64,000 nucleotides of DNA, from contig JAKFVC010000014.1 of NCBI GenBank assembly GCA_021732415.1, positions 49,148 to 113,147 on the forward strand, read 5' to 3'. The stretch's first letter is position 1, and the number at the start of each line of letters is the position of its first letter. The position numbers were made by a program, and so were the translations under genes. The notes beneath the pieces are model-generated. The model saw nothing but the letters and a program-made list of their open reading frames with translations. It ran no database searches and was not told the origin of the DNA. Source of the DNA: Planctomycetaceae bacterium (GTDB lineage: Bacteria > Planctomycetota > Planctomycetia > Planctomycetales > Planctomycetaceae). Positions 6,539 through 17,626 of this stretch are shown one piece after another.

Positions 6539-9500
6539 ATGAAGCTCTTCCCCTTTCGATTACACGGCACGTCCCGATCGCGTCGCAGATCGTCAGCTCG
6601 ACGATACGACAACGCGGTTGGTGACTATTGGGCGGCGATGGTCGAAAGGCTGGAGAATCGCGTCTTTCTGGCCAGCAATATTACCGCGTCGCTCAGCAAA
6701 GGAATCTTGACGATCACTGGGTCGGCCGATGCCGATCATATGACGGTCCAGCCGGCAGGTCAGCCCGGATCGGTGCGGATCTCCGTAGCAGGCGGAACCG
6801 TTAACAATCAGCAGTTTGTCGAGTTGCCCGGTTTGACTAAAGACCTCCGGGCATTTCTGGCTGGAGGAAATGATCAGATCGTGATTCAAGGGTTCACAGG
6901 TGCCAACTCCCTGCCCAAGAATCTGATCGTCGACACGGGAGACGGAGCCGATGTCGTCGACATTCACAATATGAAAGTCAACGGCACGACGAAGATTACG
7001 CTGGGTGCCGGCAGCGATCTCCTGCACATCGACGATGCTCAGTTCGTGAAGAAAGCGACCTTGGATAGTGGCGACGGCGACGATGGCATCTTGCTCGACC
7101 GCAGAACGGAGTTCTCTGGGACGACCCAGTTCAATAACAAATTGGCGGTGTTGCTGGGTGCCGGGGCGGATGCGCTGCGACTCGGAATTGATGGCGATAG
7201 TTCGCGGCGAGTCAGCGTGGCGAAGCCCCTGACGGTCGATGGTGGAACGGAAACCGACACGGTCGCCATCTCCACTCAGAGTCAGGCTGCCGCGAAGTTT
7301 AAGGCGGTCGAACTCCACGTTGCGGCCACCTTGCCGCACGTGACGGCTCAACTGGCGAATGATACCGGTCCCAATGACAACGACCAGGTGACGAGCGACC
7401 CGTCGATTGCCGGGACTGTGACCGGCTTCGCGTCAGGAAGTAAGCTGATCGGCGGGTATGATGGCACGTTGCCGGCGAATTTCGTGGATCTGTCCTCGTT
7501 CGTGCAGGTCAATGGTTCGTTCACTCTCAGTCAGAGCGCACTGGAAACTCGATTTCCAGGGGTCTTAACCGATGGCGAGCACACGCTGCATCTGCAGGTT
7601 GCCGACAAATTCGGCGAATCGTCCGCGCTCTTCGATTTAGCTTTTACACTCGTGACGAGCGTGGTTGCCACGCCGACGCTCAGTCTCTCCCCGACTTCTG
7701 ATACGGGGACCGTCGGCGACTCGGAAACCTCTGTTGCCCGAGTGACGCTCGTCGGCGAGACGACGCCGCAAGCGTCCGTCACGCTGGTGGATACGGGCGA
7801 GACAACCGTCGCCAACACGGCTGGGGTCTTTCAATTCACGAATGTTGCGTTAGCGATCGGTGAGAATTCATTCACGGTCAGCGCGACAAACGGCCTCGGC
7901 AACCCGGTGCAGCAGTCGGCCAGTTTTACGCGGTTGAACCAGGCCTCGTCGAGTGACGTGGTTCTCGATTGGAATGGACAGACTCTGTCGGCCATTCAAC
8001 GCGATGGATCGGACCCGTTGATTGCGTCTCGCATCCTGGCGATGGAGTCGCTCGCTGCTTATGACGTGGTGAGTGCATTCGATGGTGTGCCCGGTTTCTA
8101 TGTTTCACTGGCGGCTCCCCCCGGAGCGTCGTTGGCAGCCGCGGTAGCAGGTGCGGCCGAGCGCATCCTGTCGCACGAATACCCCACGCAGCAGGGAATC
8201 TTTAGTGATCAACTAGCGACATCCTTGTCGGGCGTGCCCGAGGGGCAGTCGAAAGCCGACGGATTGCAATTCGGACGGGATATTGCGGATGCGATTCTCG
8301 CCATGCGCGATCAGGATGGCTCGCGCGATTTCCTGACCTATATTCCGGGAAGTGATCCTGGCCAATGGCAACCCACGGCCCCGATGTTCCTGCCAGCGGT
8401 CCAAGCCAATTGGGCGAATGTGACACCATTCATCATTGGTAATCCCGACGAGTTCCTGCCGCCTGGCCCCCCTGCCCTGACGAGTTCACAATGGGCTGCC
8501 GACTTTAATCAGGTCAAAGAGATTGGCGCCGCGGACAGCACGACGCGCACTGCAGACCAGACTCAGGTTGCCCGGTTCTGGGTCGATGGACAGGGAACGT
8601 TCACGCCGCCCGGCCATTGGAATGAAATCGCCAAGCGTGTGGCGGTGGACGCCGGGAACAGTCTGTCGGCCAACGCTCGCATGCTGGCGATGCTCAACCT
8701 GGCGATGATGGATGCAGGCGTTGTCGCATGGAATGCGAAGTACACATTTGAATTCTGGCGGCCAATCACGGCCATTCCGGACGCTGACTCCGACGGCAAC
8801 GCTGCGACCGTCCCTGATGCAGATTGGCAGCCGTTGCTCGGCACGCCAGCGTTCCCCGAATACATTTCCGGCCACAGTACGTTCAGCGGTGCGGCCTCCG
8901 AAGTGCTCACGAATCTCTTTGGCGACAATGTGGCGTTCTCGTCGACGTCGATTGGTCTGCCGAATGTGACTCGCAACTACACCAGCTTCGAACAAGCTGC
9001 GAGCGAAGCCGGAATGAGCCGCGTTTACGGCGGCATCCATTATCTCACCTCGAACCTTGACGGGCTGGTGGCCGGGCACGCGGTGGGCGAGACGGTCATC
9101 GACGCCTTCTCGGGGCACGACACGCAACCGCCCCAGATCATCGTGGACGATTACGATGCCGTGGACAATCAAAGTCTCACACTGACCGGGCATGTCATTG
9201 ATGCCGTCGCTGGCGTATTGAAGCTCACCGCCAAGATCGACGGGGCGGTGCCGGTCACGGTGACATTTAATGCGAGCACAGGGGCATTCAGTATTCCATT
9301 GAACCTGGCGACCACGGGAGCCGACGACGGAGTCCATCACGTCCTGCTCGTCGCCCAGGATGCGATCGGCAATGCGACCGATCCGCTGGATGTCACGTTC
9401 ACACTCGATACGGTCGCGCCGACATTCACGGTCACCAGCCCCATTCCAAGTGGACAGCTCACGAACGGTTCAAGACTGACTGGAACGGCGAATCCCACAG

Positions 9501-12500
9501 GCTCGACGATCGTGGCGCTCAGTTATGCTTTTGACAGTGATCCAGCGATGCCCATCGTGTTCAATTCTCAAACGGGGGCCTTCGACGTTCCGCTCGACAT
9601 TGGTAAGTTGTCGGTGGGATCGCATGTGCTGCACGTCGCCACCACCGACGCTGCCGGGAACTCGGCGGTGACGAATATCAATGTGACCTTGAGTTCTCTG
9701 GTGCCGCTGAAAATTGTGGACATGACTCCCAAGCACGATGCCAGCGATGTGGGTGTCACATTCCACCCGAAGTTTACGTTCTCACGTCCGGTTGATGTGA
9801 CGACGTTGATAGCGGCCAACTTCCACGCCAGCGTCAGTGGTCAGAATCTGCCGCTGATCGTTGTCCCGGGTGATGATGGCACCTACGCCTGGATCTTTTT
9901 CAACAGTCCAATGCCGGGCGGCGCAACGATTGAGATCACGGTCGACGGTACCGCCATTCATGCGGCCGACAGCACACCCCTGGATGCCGACGCGGACGGC
10001 ACACCCGGTGGGACGCTCCACACGAGTTTCCGCACGGTGAGTACGACCGGGGTTCCCGGGACGACGATTGCCGGGATTATCGTGGATCCGGGCGCGGATC
10101 TCATCCCGCACGATTTTGATGACGTCCGCTCGGGGCCGGACGGAGCTCTCAATACGGACGATGATGTCTACCTGCATCCTCTGGCGGGCGTCAAAGTGTT
10201 TGTCCTGGGACAGGAAGATCACGCCGTATTCACTGATGCGAACGGGAACTTCCTGCTCGATCCAGTCCCCACTGGCGATGTTAAGCTGGTCATCCAGGGG
10301 GGCTTCGCGACCAACGCGCCGAATGGCGTCTATTTTCCAGAAATGGTGATGGACGTGAATTCGATTCCAGGTACCGAGAACTGGGCCATGGAAGACATGA
10401 AGGAATTCTACCTGCCGCGGATTTCTACCGCCGTGCTGCACCCGATCAGCAACAGCGTTCCGACGACGGTGGGCCTCGAGTCCGCTGCGGGTTTCAATCT
10501 CACCGAAGAGCAGGCGTCCCTGGTTAGTATGACAGCGTACCCTAACACTGCAATCGGCTTCGATGGGTTGGTGATGAGTAACGCTCAATTTGGGTTCAGC
10601 GTCGTGCCGTCAGATTATGTGCGCATGATGTTGCCCAACGGAGTGACCGATCTGCCGTTCAGCTTTACCGTTCAGGCACCCGGTGTTGCCCAGTTCTCGA
10701 CACCGGTGTCATTGACGATTCCGAATCTGGTCGGAGCACGGGCGGGTTCGAAACTTCCATTCATCAGCTACGACCACGCCACGGGCTTGATGGCCATTGA
10801 TGGCACGATGACGGTTTCAGCCGACGGTCTGTCCATTAGCACAGATCCGGGATCGGGGATTACGCATCCCGGATGGCATTTCCCGGCACCACCTCCTCCG
10901 CCACCTCCTGGGCCGATCGATGACGATGACTATGACGATGACGGACCGTCTGATGCTGATGCCAATTCCATTCCGCCGTCTCAGAAGGGGAATAACGAAT
11001 ATGTTGTCATGAATTTTCCTGATATCCAACCGAACCCGTTGGTCGTGCGACTCCGCAGCGACGATGGTGGGCATTTCCAAGCGATTGTACCAGGAAATCA
11101 GGCCTATCAGATCTTCATTTACGATCCAGGCAGCGGGTTGATCGCAACGGGGACCGGTACGACCGCCGCGTCGGGGGGAAAATTCGATCCGACCACCGGT
11201 CTATCCCTGCATGTGAGCACGGCGCCTGATACTGACGGTGATGGTCTGCCGGACGACGCGGAATTTGCGATCGGTTCGGACCTCGACAAGTTTGACACCG
11301 ACAGCGACGGGATCAGCGATTTTGCGGAGGTCAAGCAGAATTTCGATCCGCTCTCGAATCGCCCCCTGAAGGTCGGATTGACTGCCAGCCTGTCGTTGAA
11401 CGGATCTGCCGAGGAGATCGTTGTCGCGGGCAGCCCGCTGTCACCAGCAACGCTGACGGGATTTGTCGCGACGGGCGCTTATGGGCTGGCGATCGTGGAT
11501 CTCTCGGAGTTCAAACGTCCGATTACGCTCAGTGAACTGGAACTGCCGGGTGACGCGACCGATGTGGATGCCGATCTGACCGCCAGGATTGCCGTAGTCG
11601 CGGCGAATGCTGGCGGGCTGCATTTTGTGAACATCTCTGATCCCGTACATCCAACTTTAATTCGAACCCTCAATGTGAATGCCAGTGCGGTGGAAATCAG
11701 TGATGGCATCGTTTATGTCGCGGTGGGAGGACAACTGCGGTCATTTGATGAGCTAACCGGCGATTTCCTCCAGACAGTGGTCCCCGGCAACGGAGCGATT
11801 ACCGGACTGACCCGTCAGGGAACGACGTTGTATACGATGGACACCGCGAACGTCCTGCGGGCCATTGACACGACCGGACTGGCAATGTCTCTACGCGGGT
11901 CGCTGACTCTGCCACACGGTGGCGGGAAAGTGTTTGTCGACAATGGGGTCGCATATGCCGTCGCTCGCAATTTGCCTCAAGGCGGATTTGTGACGGTGAA
12001 TGTCGCGAATCCCAATGGCCTGATTCTCATCAGTGATGTGGATAACGGCAATTTCGGGCTGGCAAATAATGCATTGGTGACCAATGGATCGGGCCTCGCG
12101 CTGCTGGCGGGTGAGACTTTGACGCAGCCACGTTCTGAAGAAATCGCGTTGCTCGATGTGTCTGACTCCTCCAATACATTCGTGTTCCTGAATCGGATCG
12201 TGTTACCGTCCATGCCACAGTCGTTGACGATCGCATCGGGAATTGCCTTTGTCGCAGACGGCGATGGTGACTTGCAGGTCGTTACATACCGGGCTTTTGA
12301 CGCATTGGGGCAGGCACCAACAGTTGCGATTTCCAGCAACGTGACGGATCTCTCGCCGGGCACGCCGGGAACTCAAGTGGCAGAAGGAAGTTCTGTTCCG
12401 ATCCACGTCATCGCGACCGACGATGTGCAGATTCGCAATGTGGAATTACTGGTGAATGGCGTCGTGCAAGCGAATGATGTCCAGGCACCGTTCGATTTCT

Positions 12501-15500
12501 TCGCCATCATGCCGGCCATTGCCGCTGGTGGAACTCAGGCGACCGTTCAGGTTCGAGCGACCGATACGGGCGGAAACTCGACGTTGTCGAACGCGTTGGC
12601 GTTTGGCTTGCTGCCTGATGTTGTGCCTCCGACCCTGATCAGCACGACTCCCGGCAACAATGATGTGGCGTTTGATACCAACGCGATCAGCCTGCGATTC
12701 AGTGAGGCGCTTAATCCGTCGTTGCTGAATCTGTCAGGCGTGACGCTGACGAATCTGGGCAATGACGGGGTGCTGGGTGGCGGAGACGATTCCATTGTCC
12801 CTCTGGTCAGTATCCAGGCTGCTTCGGCGAATCGCGTGATTATTCTGCCGCAGGCCCCCTTACCCAAGGGCAAGTTCCAGTTAGTGGTCAATAAATCGAT
12901 TCTGGCCGATATTCCCGGCAACCAGGCGACCGTGAATGCGACGTTCACCTTCACGAATTACGTGAACCTGGCTCCGACGACGGTCGTGTGGAATAGCGAT
13001 TCCAATGGAGCCTGGGACAATCCCGCGAACTGGAGTACCGGAGTCGTCCCGGGTCCCAATGATGACGTGTTGATTGACCGCATCGGTGCCAATCCGACAG
13101 TGACTCACAGTACCGGTACTCACACAGTGCACAGTCTGCAAACGGCCGAGCCGCTGACCATTTCGGGGGGCAGTCTGACGATCAATGGCGGCACGACTTC
13201 CCTGATCCAGGGAGCGCTGGCGGTGACCGGTTCCGGTTCGCTGACGGCCACCGGTGCGTCGACGATCGTCAATGTCACTGGAACGACCAATTTGAACGGT
13301 GGCACTGTCGTGGCGACCGGGGGCGGCGTATTAAACCTGCCCGGAGTGACCAGCTATACGGGAGCTGGCTTCAATACGTTTATTGAGGCCGATAATGCGA
13401 ATAGCCAGGTCAACTTGCCGAACTTGACGACTTTGACTGGCGGAAGTGGAAACGCCGCAGTGTTCGTACGAGCCTTCTCGGGTGGTGTGGTGAATCTGCC
13501 CACGCTGTCAGCCGTGACTGGCGGTTCGACCCAGTTCTTCGCCGACGCGGGTACGATTACTGCGCCGTTGTTGACGAGCTTCATTGATGACACGCCCAAT
13601 AGTGGTACCTCCCAGATTCGTATTCATGCCGGGGGTACCATCGTGTTCGGCAATCTCACCAGTCTCAACGAGGTTGATCTGCAACTGGGAACGGGCACGT
13701 TTGCAATTAGTCAATTCACTTCGATCACCAATTCTTCCATCACAGTCGAAGGGGGACAGACCGAGACCTTTACGAATTTGACAACCGCCACTGGTGTTAA
13801 CTTCTTCGCCAATACAGGGGGAATTCTTAATCTTCCCCTCTTGTCGAGCTATGCCGGGATTAGTGCCAACACGTTTATCGAGGCCGATAACGCCAATAGC
13901 CAGGTCAATCTGCCAAGCTTGACGACGATCACGGGCGGCCTCGGGAACGCTGCTGTGTTTGTGCGGGGATTCACGGGCGGTACGGTAAACTTGCCGCTGC
14001 TGACTGCGGTCAGCGGCGGGACGACTCAATTTTTCGCCGACGCCGGGACAATTAATGCGCCGCTGCTCGCGAGCTTCGTGGATGATACTCCGAACAATGG
14101 AACGTCGCTGATTCGAATTCACGCCGGCGGTTCGATTCAATTCGGTAATCTCACCAGCCTCAATCTGGTAGACCTGCAACTCGGAGTGGGGACGCTCGCC
14201 ATCAACCAATTGACATCGGTCACGAATTCCTCGATCACTGTTGACGAGGGCCGGACCGCGACATTTGCGAATCTGGCAACGACAACGGGTACGAGTTTCT
14301 TTGCCAACGCGGGCGGAGTCATGAATCTGCCGTCGGTCACGAATTATGCAGGCTCCGCCTTCAATACGTTTGTCGAGGCGGACAATACGAATAGCCAGGT
14401 TAACCTGCCAAACTTGACGACATTTACGGGTGGAGTCGGGAACGCCGCGGTATTTGTCCGCGGTTTCACAGGAGGCACGGTCAACCTGCCGCTGTTGTCC
14501 GCTGTCAGCGGCGGGACGACCCAGTTCTATGCCGATGCGGGCACGATCAGTGCTCCGCTGCTGGCCACATTTGTCGATAACTCACCGAATAACGGCAGTT
14601 CGCTGATACGCGTTCGCAGTGGCGGCACTGTGCAGTTGGGGAATCTCACCAGCCTCGATATGATCAATTTGCAGCTCGGACTGGGCACGCTCCCGATTAG
14701 CCAATTCACGGCCATCACTAATGCGTCCATCACGGCCGAAGATGGCCAGGTCGCAACGTTTACCAATCTGGCGACGACGACGGGTGCCAGCTTTTTTGCA
14801 GATAACGGCGGTGTTCTCAATCTACCGGCTGTCACCAGCTATTCGGGATCAACGGCGACCACGTTCATTCAGGTTGAAAATGTGAACAGCCAGATCAATC
14901 TTCCGAACTTGACGTCACTGACCGGCGGTGCTTCAAACGCGGCACTGTTTGTCCGCGGCTTCACCGGCGGCACTGTGAATCTGCCGGCGCTACAGGCGGT
15001 GAATGGTGGAACGACTCAATTCATCGCGGATGCGGCTACGATCAATGCGCCGCTGTTGGCCACCTTCGTGGACGATTCGCCGAACAGCGGTACATCGCTG
15101 ATCCGGATCCGTGCTGGCGGTACCATTACACTCGGAAACCTCACAAGTTTGGACCAGATCAATCTGCAAATCGGTGTGGGGACGCTGCCGGTCAATCAAT
15201 TCACATCCGTGACAAATGCCTCAATCTCTGCCGAAGACGGGCAAGTCGTGACGTTGCCCAACCTGGTGACGACAACGGGGTCCAGCTTCTTGGCAAGTAC
15301 CGGCGGCGTGCTCAACCTGCCAGCGATTACTAGCCTGTCTGGATCCAGTTTCAATACATTTATTCAAGCAAACGGTGCCAATAGTCTGGTTCATATACCG
15401 AATTTGACGACATTGCATGGCGCCACCGGCGGCGCGGTGTTCGTGCGCGCTTACGATGGAGCTCTGGTCCAACTGGAGAATCTGACATCCATCCCCGACG

Positions 15501-17413
15501 GCGCGGTACAAATCCTGGCAACCGGTACGGGAAGTGTTGTGGACCTGTCGTTGCTGACCACGCTGACGGATTCGAGCGGCAGCGCATCGGGCATCGAAGC
15601 CGAAGCCGGGGGCAACGTTAAGATCCCATTGCTGACTAATCTGCAGTTTGTCGATTTGACGCTGGATGGAGCAACCAGCAGTCTGAATACGAGCCAGATT
15701 ACGAACATAAAGACAGTAAATGTATTTGCGGACCACAACGCGACACTGAACCTGCCTGGCGTGACGAGTTACTCCGGTTCCAACTTTAATACCTTTATTC
15801 AAGCGAATAACGGCGGCACCCTGGCACTTCCCAATCTGACGACGTTGCATGGAGCCACGAGCGGTGCTGTGTTTGTGCGGGCGTACGATGGTGGAAAATT
15901 GAATCTGCAGAACCTGCCGTCGATTCCCGATGGTGCCGTGCAGCTGTTCGCGACTGGCACGGGCAGCATGCTGGATCTGTCATCCCTCACCACGTTGATT
16001 GATTCGAGTTCCAGCGCTTCTGCCATTGAGGCCGAGAATGGTGGGAACGTGAAGATTCCGTTGCTCACCAACTTGCAGTTTGTCGACTTGACGCTGGATG
16101 GCGCTACCAGCAGCATGAATACCAGCCAGCTCGCGAACATCAATACCGTCAATCTGTTCGCAGACCACAGCGCGGTATTGAATCTACCCGCAGTCACGAC
16201 CTACTCGGGATCGAATTTTAATACATTCATCCAGGCTGATAACGGCGGCACACTCGCCCTGCCGAACTTGACGACGCTGCACGGAGCAACCAGCGGCGCG
16301 GTATTTGTGCGAGCGTACGCTGGTGGAACATTGAATTTCCCGAGCCTGTCAGCGATCCCCGACGGAGCGGTGCAAGTCCTGGCGACCGGTTCGGCGAGCG
16401 TCGTCAACTTGCCGTTACTAACGACGTTTACTGACTCGAGTGGGACCGCATCCGCTATCGAGGCCGAGAATGGTGGAAGCGTCAAGATTCCGTTGCTGAC
16501 CAATCTGCAGTTTGTCGACCTGACGCTGGATGGCGCGACCAGCAGCATCAATACCAGCCAACTGACGAACATAAATACTGTGAATGTGTTTGCGGATCAC
16601 GGTGCCGTGCTCAACTTGCCTGCAGTGACAACTTACTCAGGATCGGGTTTTAATACATTCCTTCAAGCGGATAATGGCGGCACGTTGGCATTGCCCAATT
16701 TGACGACGCTGCACGGAGCAACCAGCGGTGCGGTGTTTGTGCGGTCGTTCGCCGGAGCAACGATCAGTCTGACCGGCCTGCAGTCGATTCCCGACGGAGC
16801 GACGCAGGTCCTGGCGACGGGAACCGGAAGCAAAGTGGATCTTTCGTCGCTCAGCTCCTTTACAGATTCAAGTGGTACCGCCTCGACCATTGAGGCCGAC
16901 AACGGAGGTCAGGTGCGTCTCAGTACGGGGACGACCGTGGTTACAAATGTGGATGTGACGATCGACACGGCCAGCTCCCTCACTGGAGGTACGCTCTCGC
17001 TGGGAACGGGCAGCCGCCTGTTTGGAACGGGTACGATTACAGGCAACGTGATCAATGGCGGCTCGATTTTTGTCGGAGATTCGTCAGGTTCGTCGACGGG
17101 CACCTTGTCAATCACCGGCAACTACACCCAGTCCGCAGCCGGTAGCTTGTCGATTCAAATTGGCGGCCTGACGCCGGGGACATTGTTCGACCGCTTCCTG
17201 GTGAGCGGTACCAGTTCGCTGAATGGAACTTTGAATCTCACGCTGGCGAATGGTTTCAACCCCGCTGTCGGCAATACGTTCCAATTCTTCGTTTCGGCCG
17301 TTCCACTGACCGGCCAGTTTGCCGTGGTGACTGGGACAACCATCCCGGGTACGAAGACATTCCAGGTCGGATATGGAGCTAGCAACGTCACACTCACAGT
17401 GACCAGCCCTTAA
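6539..17413 (+). CDS. giant secreted multidomain surface protein with embedded vanadium haloperoxidase domain
   Basis: A 3624-aa protein. Residues 1-50 are basic and end in MVERLENRVFLA (34-45), a variant of the LEPR-XLL motif of exported planctomycete giants. Residues ~471-860 form a vanadium haloperoxidase/PAP2-type domain: FWRPITAI near 739, PEYISGHST near 773, RVYGGIH at 828-834, giving the usual Arg, His and SGHS pocket residues. Then come Ig-like domains, SbsA-type Big_5 domains (~1058 and ~2020), calcium-binding DTDGDGLPDD repeats (~1564), LVIVD beta-propeller repeats (~1640-1920), and a long beta-helical repeat region (2265-3454). The final 150 residues resemble autotransporter-associated beta strands. 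Probably cell-surface or matrix-attached. The enzyme activity (halide oxidation or phosphatase) is inferred. Confidence 0.9.
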   Translation: MKLFPFRLHGTSRSRRRSSARRYDNAVGDYWAAMVERLENRVFLASNITASLSKGILTITGSADADHMTVQPAGQPGSVRISVAGGTVNNQQFVELPGLTKDLRAFLAGGNDQIVIQGFTGANSLPKNLIVDTGDGADVVDIHNMKVNGTTKITLGAGSDLLHIDDAQFVKKATLDSGDGDDGILLDRRTEFSGTTQFNNKLAVLLGAGADALRLGIDGDSSRRVSVAKPLTVDGGTETDTVAISTQSQAAAKFKAVELHVAATLPHVTAQLANDTGPNDNDQVTSDPSIAGTVTGFASGSKLIGGYDGTLPANFVDLSSFVQVNGSFTLSQSALETRFPGVLTDGEHTLHLQVADKFGESSALFDLAFTLVTSVVATPTLSLSPTSDTGTVGDSETSVARVTLVGETTPQASVTLVDTGETTVANTAGVFQFTNVALAIGENSFTVSATNGLGNPVQQSASFTRLNQASSSDVVLDWNGQTLSAIQRDGSDPLIASRILAMESLAAYDVVSAFDGVPGFYVSLAAPPGASLAAAVAGAAERILSHEYPTQQGIFSDQLATSLSGVPEGQSKADGLQFGRDIADAILAMRDQDGSRDFLTYIPGSDPGQWQPTAPMFLPAVQANWANVTPFIIGNPDEFLPPGPPALTSSQWAADFNQVKEIGAADSTTRTADQTQVARFWVDGQGTFTPPGHWNEIAKRVAVDAGNSLSANARMLAMLNLAMMDAGVVAWNAKYTFEFWRPITAIPDADSDGNAATVPDADWQPLLGTPAFPEYISGHSTFSGAASEVLTNLFGDNVAFSSTSIGLPNVTRNYTSFEQAASEAGMSRVYGGIHYLTSNLDGLVAGHAVGETVIDAFSGHDTQPPQIIVDDYDAVDNQSLTLTGHVIDAVAGVLKLTAKIDGAVPVTVTFNASTGAFSIPLNLATTGADDGVHHVLLVAQDAIGNATDPLDVTFTLDTVAPTFTVTSPIPSGQLTNGSRLTGTANPTGSTIVALSYAFDSDPAMPIVFNSQTGAFDVPLDIGKLSVGSHVLHVATTDAAGNSAVTNINVTLSSLVPLKIVDMTPKHDASDVGVTFHPKFTFSRPVDVTTLIAANFHASVSGQNLPLIVVPGDDGTYAWIFFNSPMPGGATIEITVDGTAIHAADSTPLDADADGTPGGTLHTSFRTVSTTGVPGTTIAGIIVDPGADLIPHDFDDVRSGPDGALNTDDDVYLHPLAGVKVFVLGQEDHAVFTDANGNFLLDPVPTGDVKLVIQGGFATNAPNGVYFPEMVMDVNSIPGTENWAMEDMKEFYLPRISTAVLHPISNSVPTTVGLESAAGFNLTEEQASLVSMTAYPNTAIGFDGLVMSNAQFGFSVVPSDYVRMMLPNGVTDLPFSFTVQAPGVAQFSTPVSLTIPNLVGARAGSKLPFISYDHATGLMAIDGTMTVSADGLSISTDPGSGITHPGWHFPAPPPPPPPGPIDDDDYDDDGPSDADANSIPPSQKGNNEYVVMNFPDIQPNPLVVRLRSDDGGHFQAIVPGNQAYQIFIYDPGSGLIATGTGTTAASGGKFDPTTGLSLHVSTAPDTDGDGLPDDAEFAIGSDLDKFDTDSDGISDFAEVKQNFDPLSNRPLKVGLTASLSLNGSAEEIVVAGSPLSPATLTGFVATGAYGLAIVDLSEFKRPITLSELELPGDATDVDADLTARIAVVAANAGGLHFVNISDPVHPTLIRTLNVNASAVEISDGIVYVAVGGQLRSFDELTGDFLQTVVPGNGAITGLTRQGTTLYTMDTANVLRAIDTTGLAMSLRGSLTLPHGGGKVFVDNGVAYAVARNLPQGGFVTVNVANPNGLILISDVDNGNFGLANNALVTNGSGLALLAGETLTQPRSEEIALLDVSDSSNTFVFLNRIVLPSMPQSLTIASGIAFVADGDGDLQVVTYRAFDALGQAPTVAISSNVTDLSPGTPGTQVAEGSSVPIHVIATDDVQIRNVELLVNGVVQANDVQAPFDFFAIMPAIAAGGTQATVQVRATDTGGNSTLSNALAFGLLPDVVPPTLISTTPGNNDVAFDTNAISLRFSEALNPSLLNLSGVTLTNLGNDGVLGGGDDSIVPLVSIQAASANRVIILPQAPLPKGKFQLVVNKSILADIPGNQATVNATFTFTNYVNLAPTTVVWNSDSNGAWDNPANWSTGVVPGPNDDVLIDRIGANPTVTHSTGTHTVHSLQTAEPLTISGGSLTINGGTTSLIQGALAVTGSGSLTATGASTIVNVTGTTNLNGGTVVATGGGVLNLPGVTSYTGAGFNTFIEADNANSQVNLPNLTTLTGGSGNAAVFVRAFSGGVVNLPTLSAVTGGSTQFFADAGTITAPLLTSFIDDTPNSGTSQIRIHAGGTIVFGNLTSLNEVDLQLGTGTFAISQFTSITNSSITVEGGQTETFTNLTTATGVNFFANTGGILNLPLLSSYAGISANTFIEADNANSQVNLPSLTTITGGLGNAAVFVRGFTGGTVNLPLLTAVSGGTTQFFADAGTINAPLLASFVDDTPNNGTSLIRIHAGGSIQFGNLTSLNLVDLQLGVGTLAINQLTSVTNSSITVDEGRTATFANLATTTGTSFFANAGGVMNLPSVTNYAGSAFNTFVEADNTNSQVNLPNLTTFTGGVGNAAVFVRGFTGGTVNLPLLSAVSGGTTQFYADAGTISAPLLATFVDNSPNNGSSLIRVRSGGTVQLGNLTSLDMINLQLGLGTLPISQFTAITNASITAEDGQVATFTNLATTTGASFFADNGGVLNLPAVTSYSGSTATTFIQVENVNSQINLPNLTSLTGGASNAALFVRGFTGGTVNLPALQAVNGGTTQFIADAATINAPLLATFVDDSPNSGTSLIRIRAGGTITLGNLTSLDQINLQIGVGTLPVNQFTSVTNASISAEDGQVVTLPNLVTTTGSSFLASTGGVLNLPAITSLSGSSFNTFIQANGANSLVHIPNLTTLHGATGGAVFVRAYDGALVQLENLTSIPDGAVQILATGTGSVVDLSLLTTLTDSSGSASGIEAEAGGNVKIPLLTNLQFVDLTLDGATSSLNTSQITNIKTVNVFADHNATLNLPGVTSYSGSNFNTFIQANNGGTLALPNLTTLHGATSGAVFVRAYDGGKLNLQNLPSIPDGAVQLFATGTGSMLDLSSLTTLIDSSSSASAIEAENGGNVKIPLLTNLQFVDLTLDGATSSMNTSQLANINTVNLFADHSAVLNLPAVTTYSGSNFNTFIQADNGGTLALPNLTTLHGATSGAVFVRAYAGGTLNFPSLSAIPDGAVQVLATGSASVVNLPLLTTFTDSSGTASAIEAENGGSVKIPLLTNLQFVDLTLDGATSSINTSQLTNINTVNVFADHGAVLNLPAVTTYSGSGFNTFLQADNGGTLALPNLTTLHGATSGAVFVRSFAGATISLTGLQSIPDGATQVLATGTGSKVDLSSLSSFTDSSGTASTIEADNGGQVRLSTGTTVVTNVDVTIDTASSLTGGTLSLGTGSRLFGTGTITGNVINGGSIFVGDSSGSSTGTLSITGNYTQSAAGSLSIQIGGLTPGTLFDRFLVSGTSSLNGTLNLTLANGFNPAVGNTFQFFVSAVPLTGQFAVVTGTTIPGTKTFQVGYGASNVTLTVTSP
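13331..16860 (+). repeat. two successive families of in-frame tandem repeats
   Basis: Inside the giant gene. Four 495-bp (165-aa) units begin with a VTSYxGxxxNTF-type phrase at about 13346, 13841, 14336 and 14831. After 15326 the unit shortens: phrases recur at 15761, 16193 and 16625, giving 435, 432 and 432 bp (145, 144 and 144 aa). Units share NLPNLTTLTG/NLTTLHGA and AVFVRxFxGG phrases and are near-identical in places, so they arose by recent duplication. The leucine/asparagine-rich periodic pattern suggests a beta-helix. Confidence 0.85.
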
Positions 17414-17520
17414 TCACCCCGTATAAATGGGCTGGCGCAGTTTGAAATGACGACAGTCGCACGTTAGCGAAATGGGTGAGATCACCGATTAGCACTTATC
17501 CTTTGAGTGAATAAAGAGCC

Positions 17521-17626
17521 TGAACCACGAATCACACAATTCACACGAATCGAAATTCGGAAATTGCCAGCGAATGAGTAGCGATCCCTCTTTCCAATTC
17601 GTGTCATTCGAATGATTCGTGGTTCA
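17521..17626. repeat. long intergenic inverted repeat (ATTCGTG...CACGAAT type)
   Basis: The arm at 17521-17550 (TGAACCACGAATCACAC...) is the imperfect complement of 17597-17626 (...GATTCGTGGTTCA), separated by 46 bp. It lies just after the giant gene and could act as a terminator or be a dispersed palindromic element. Confidence 0.75.

Noticed and set aside
13331-16860. CRISPR array or DNA-level satellite
   Set aside because: Repeat units are 432-495 bp, stay in frame and encode similar protein, so they are protein repeats.
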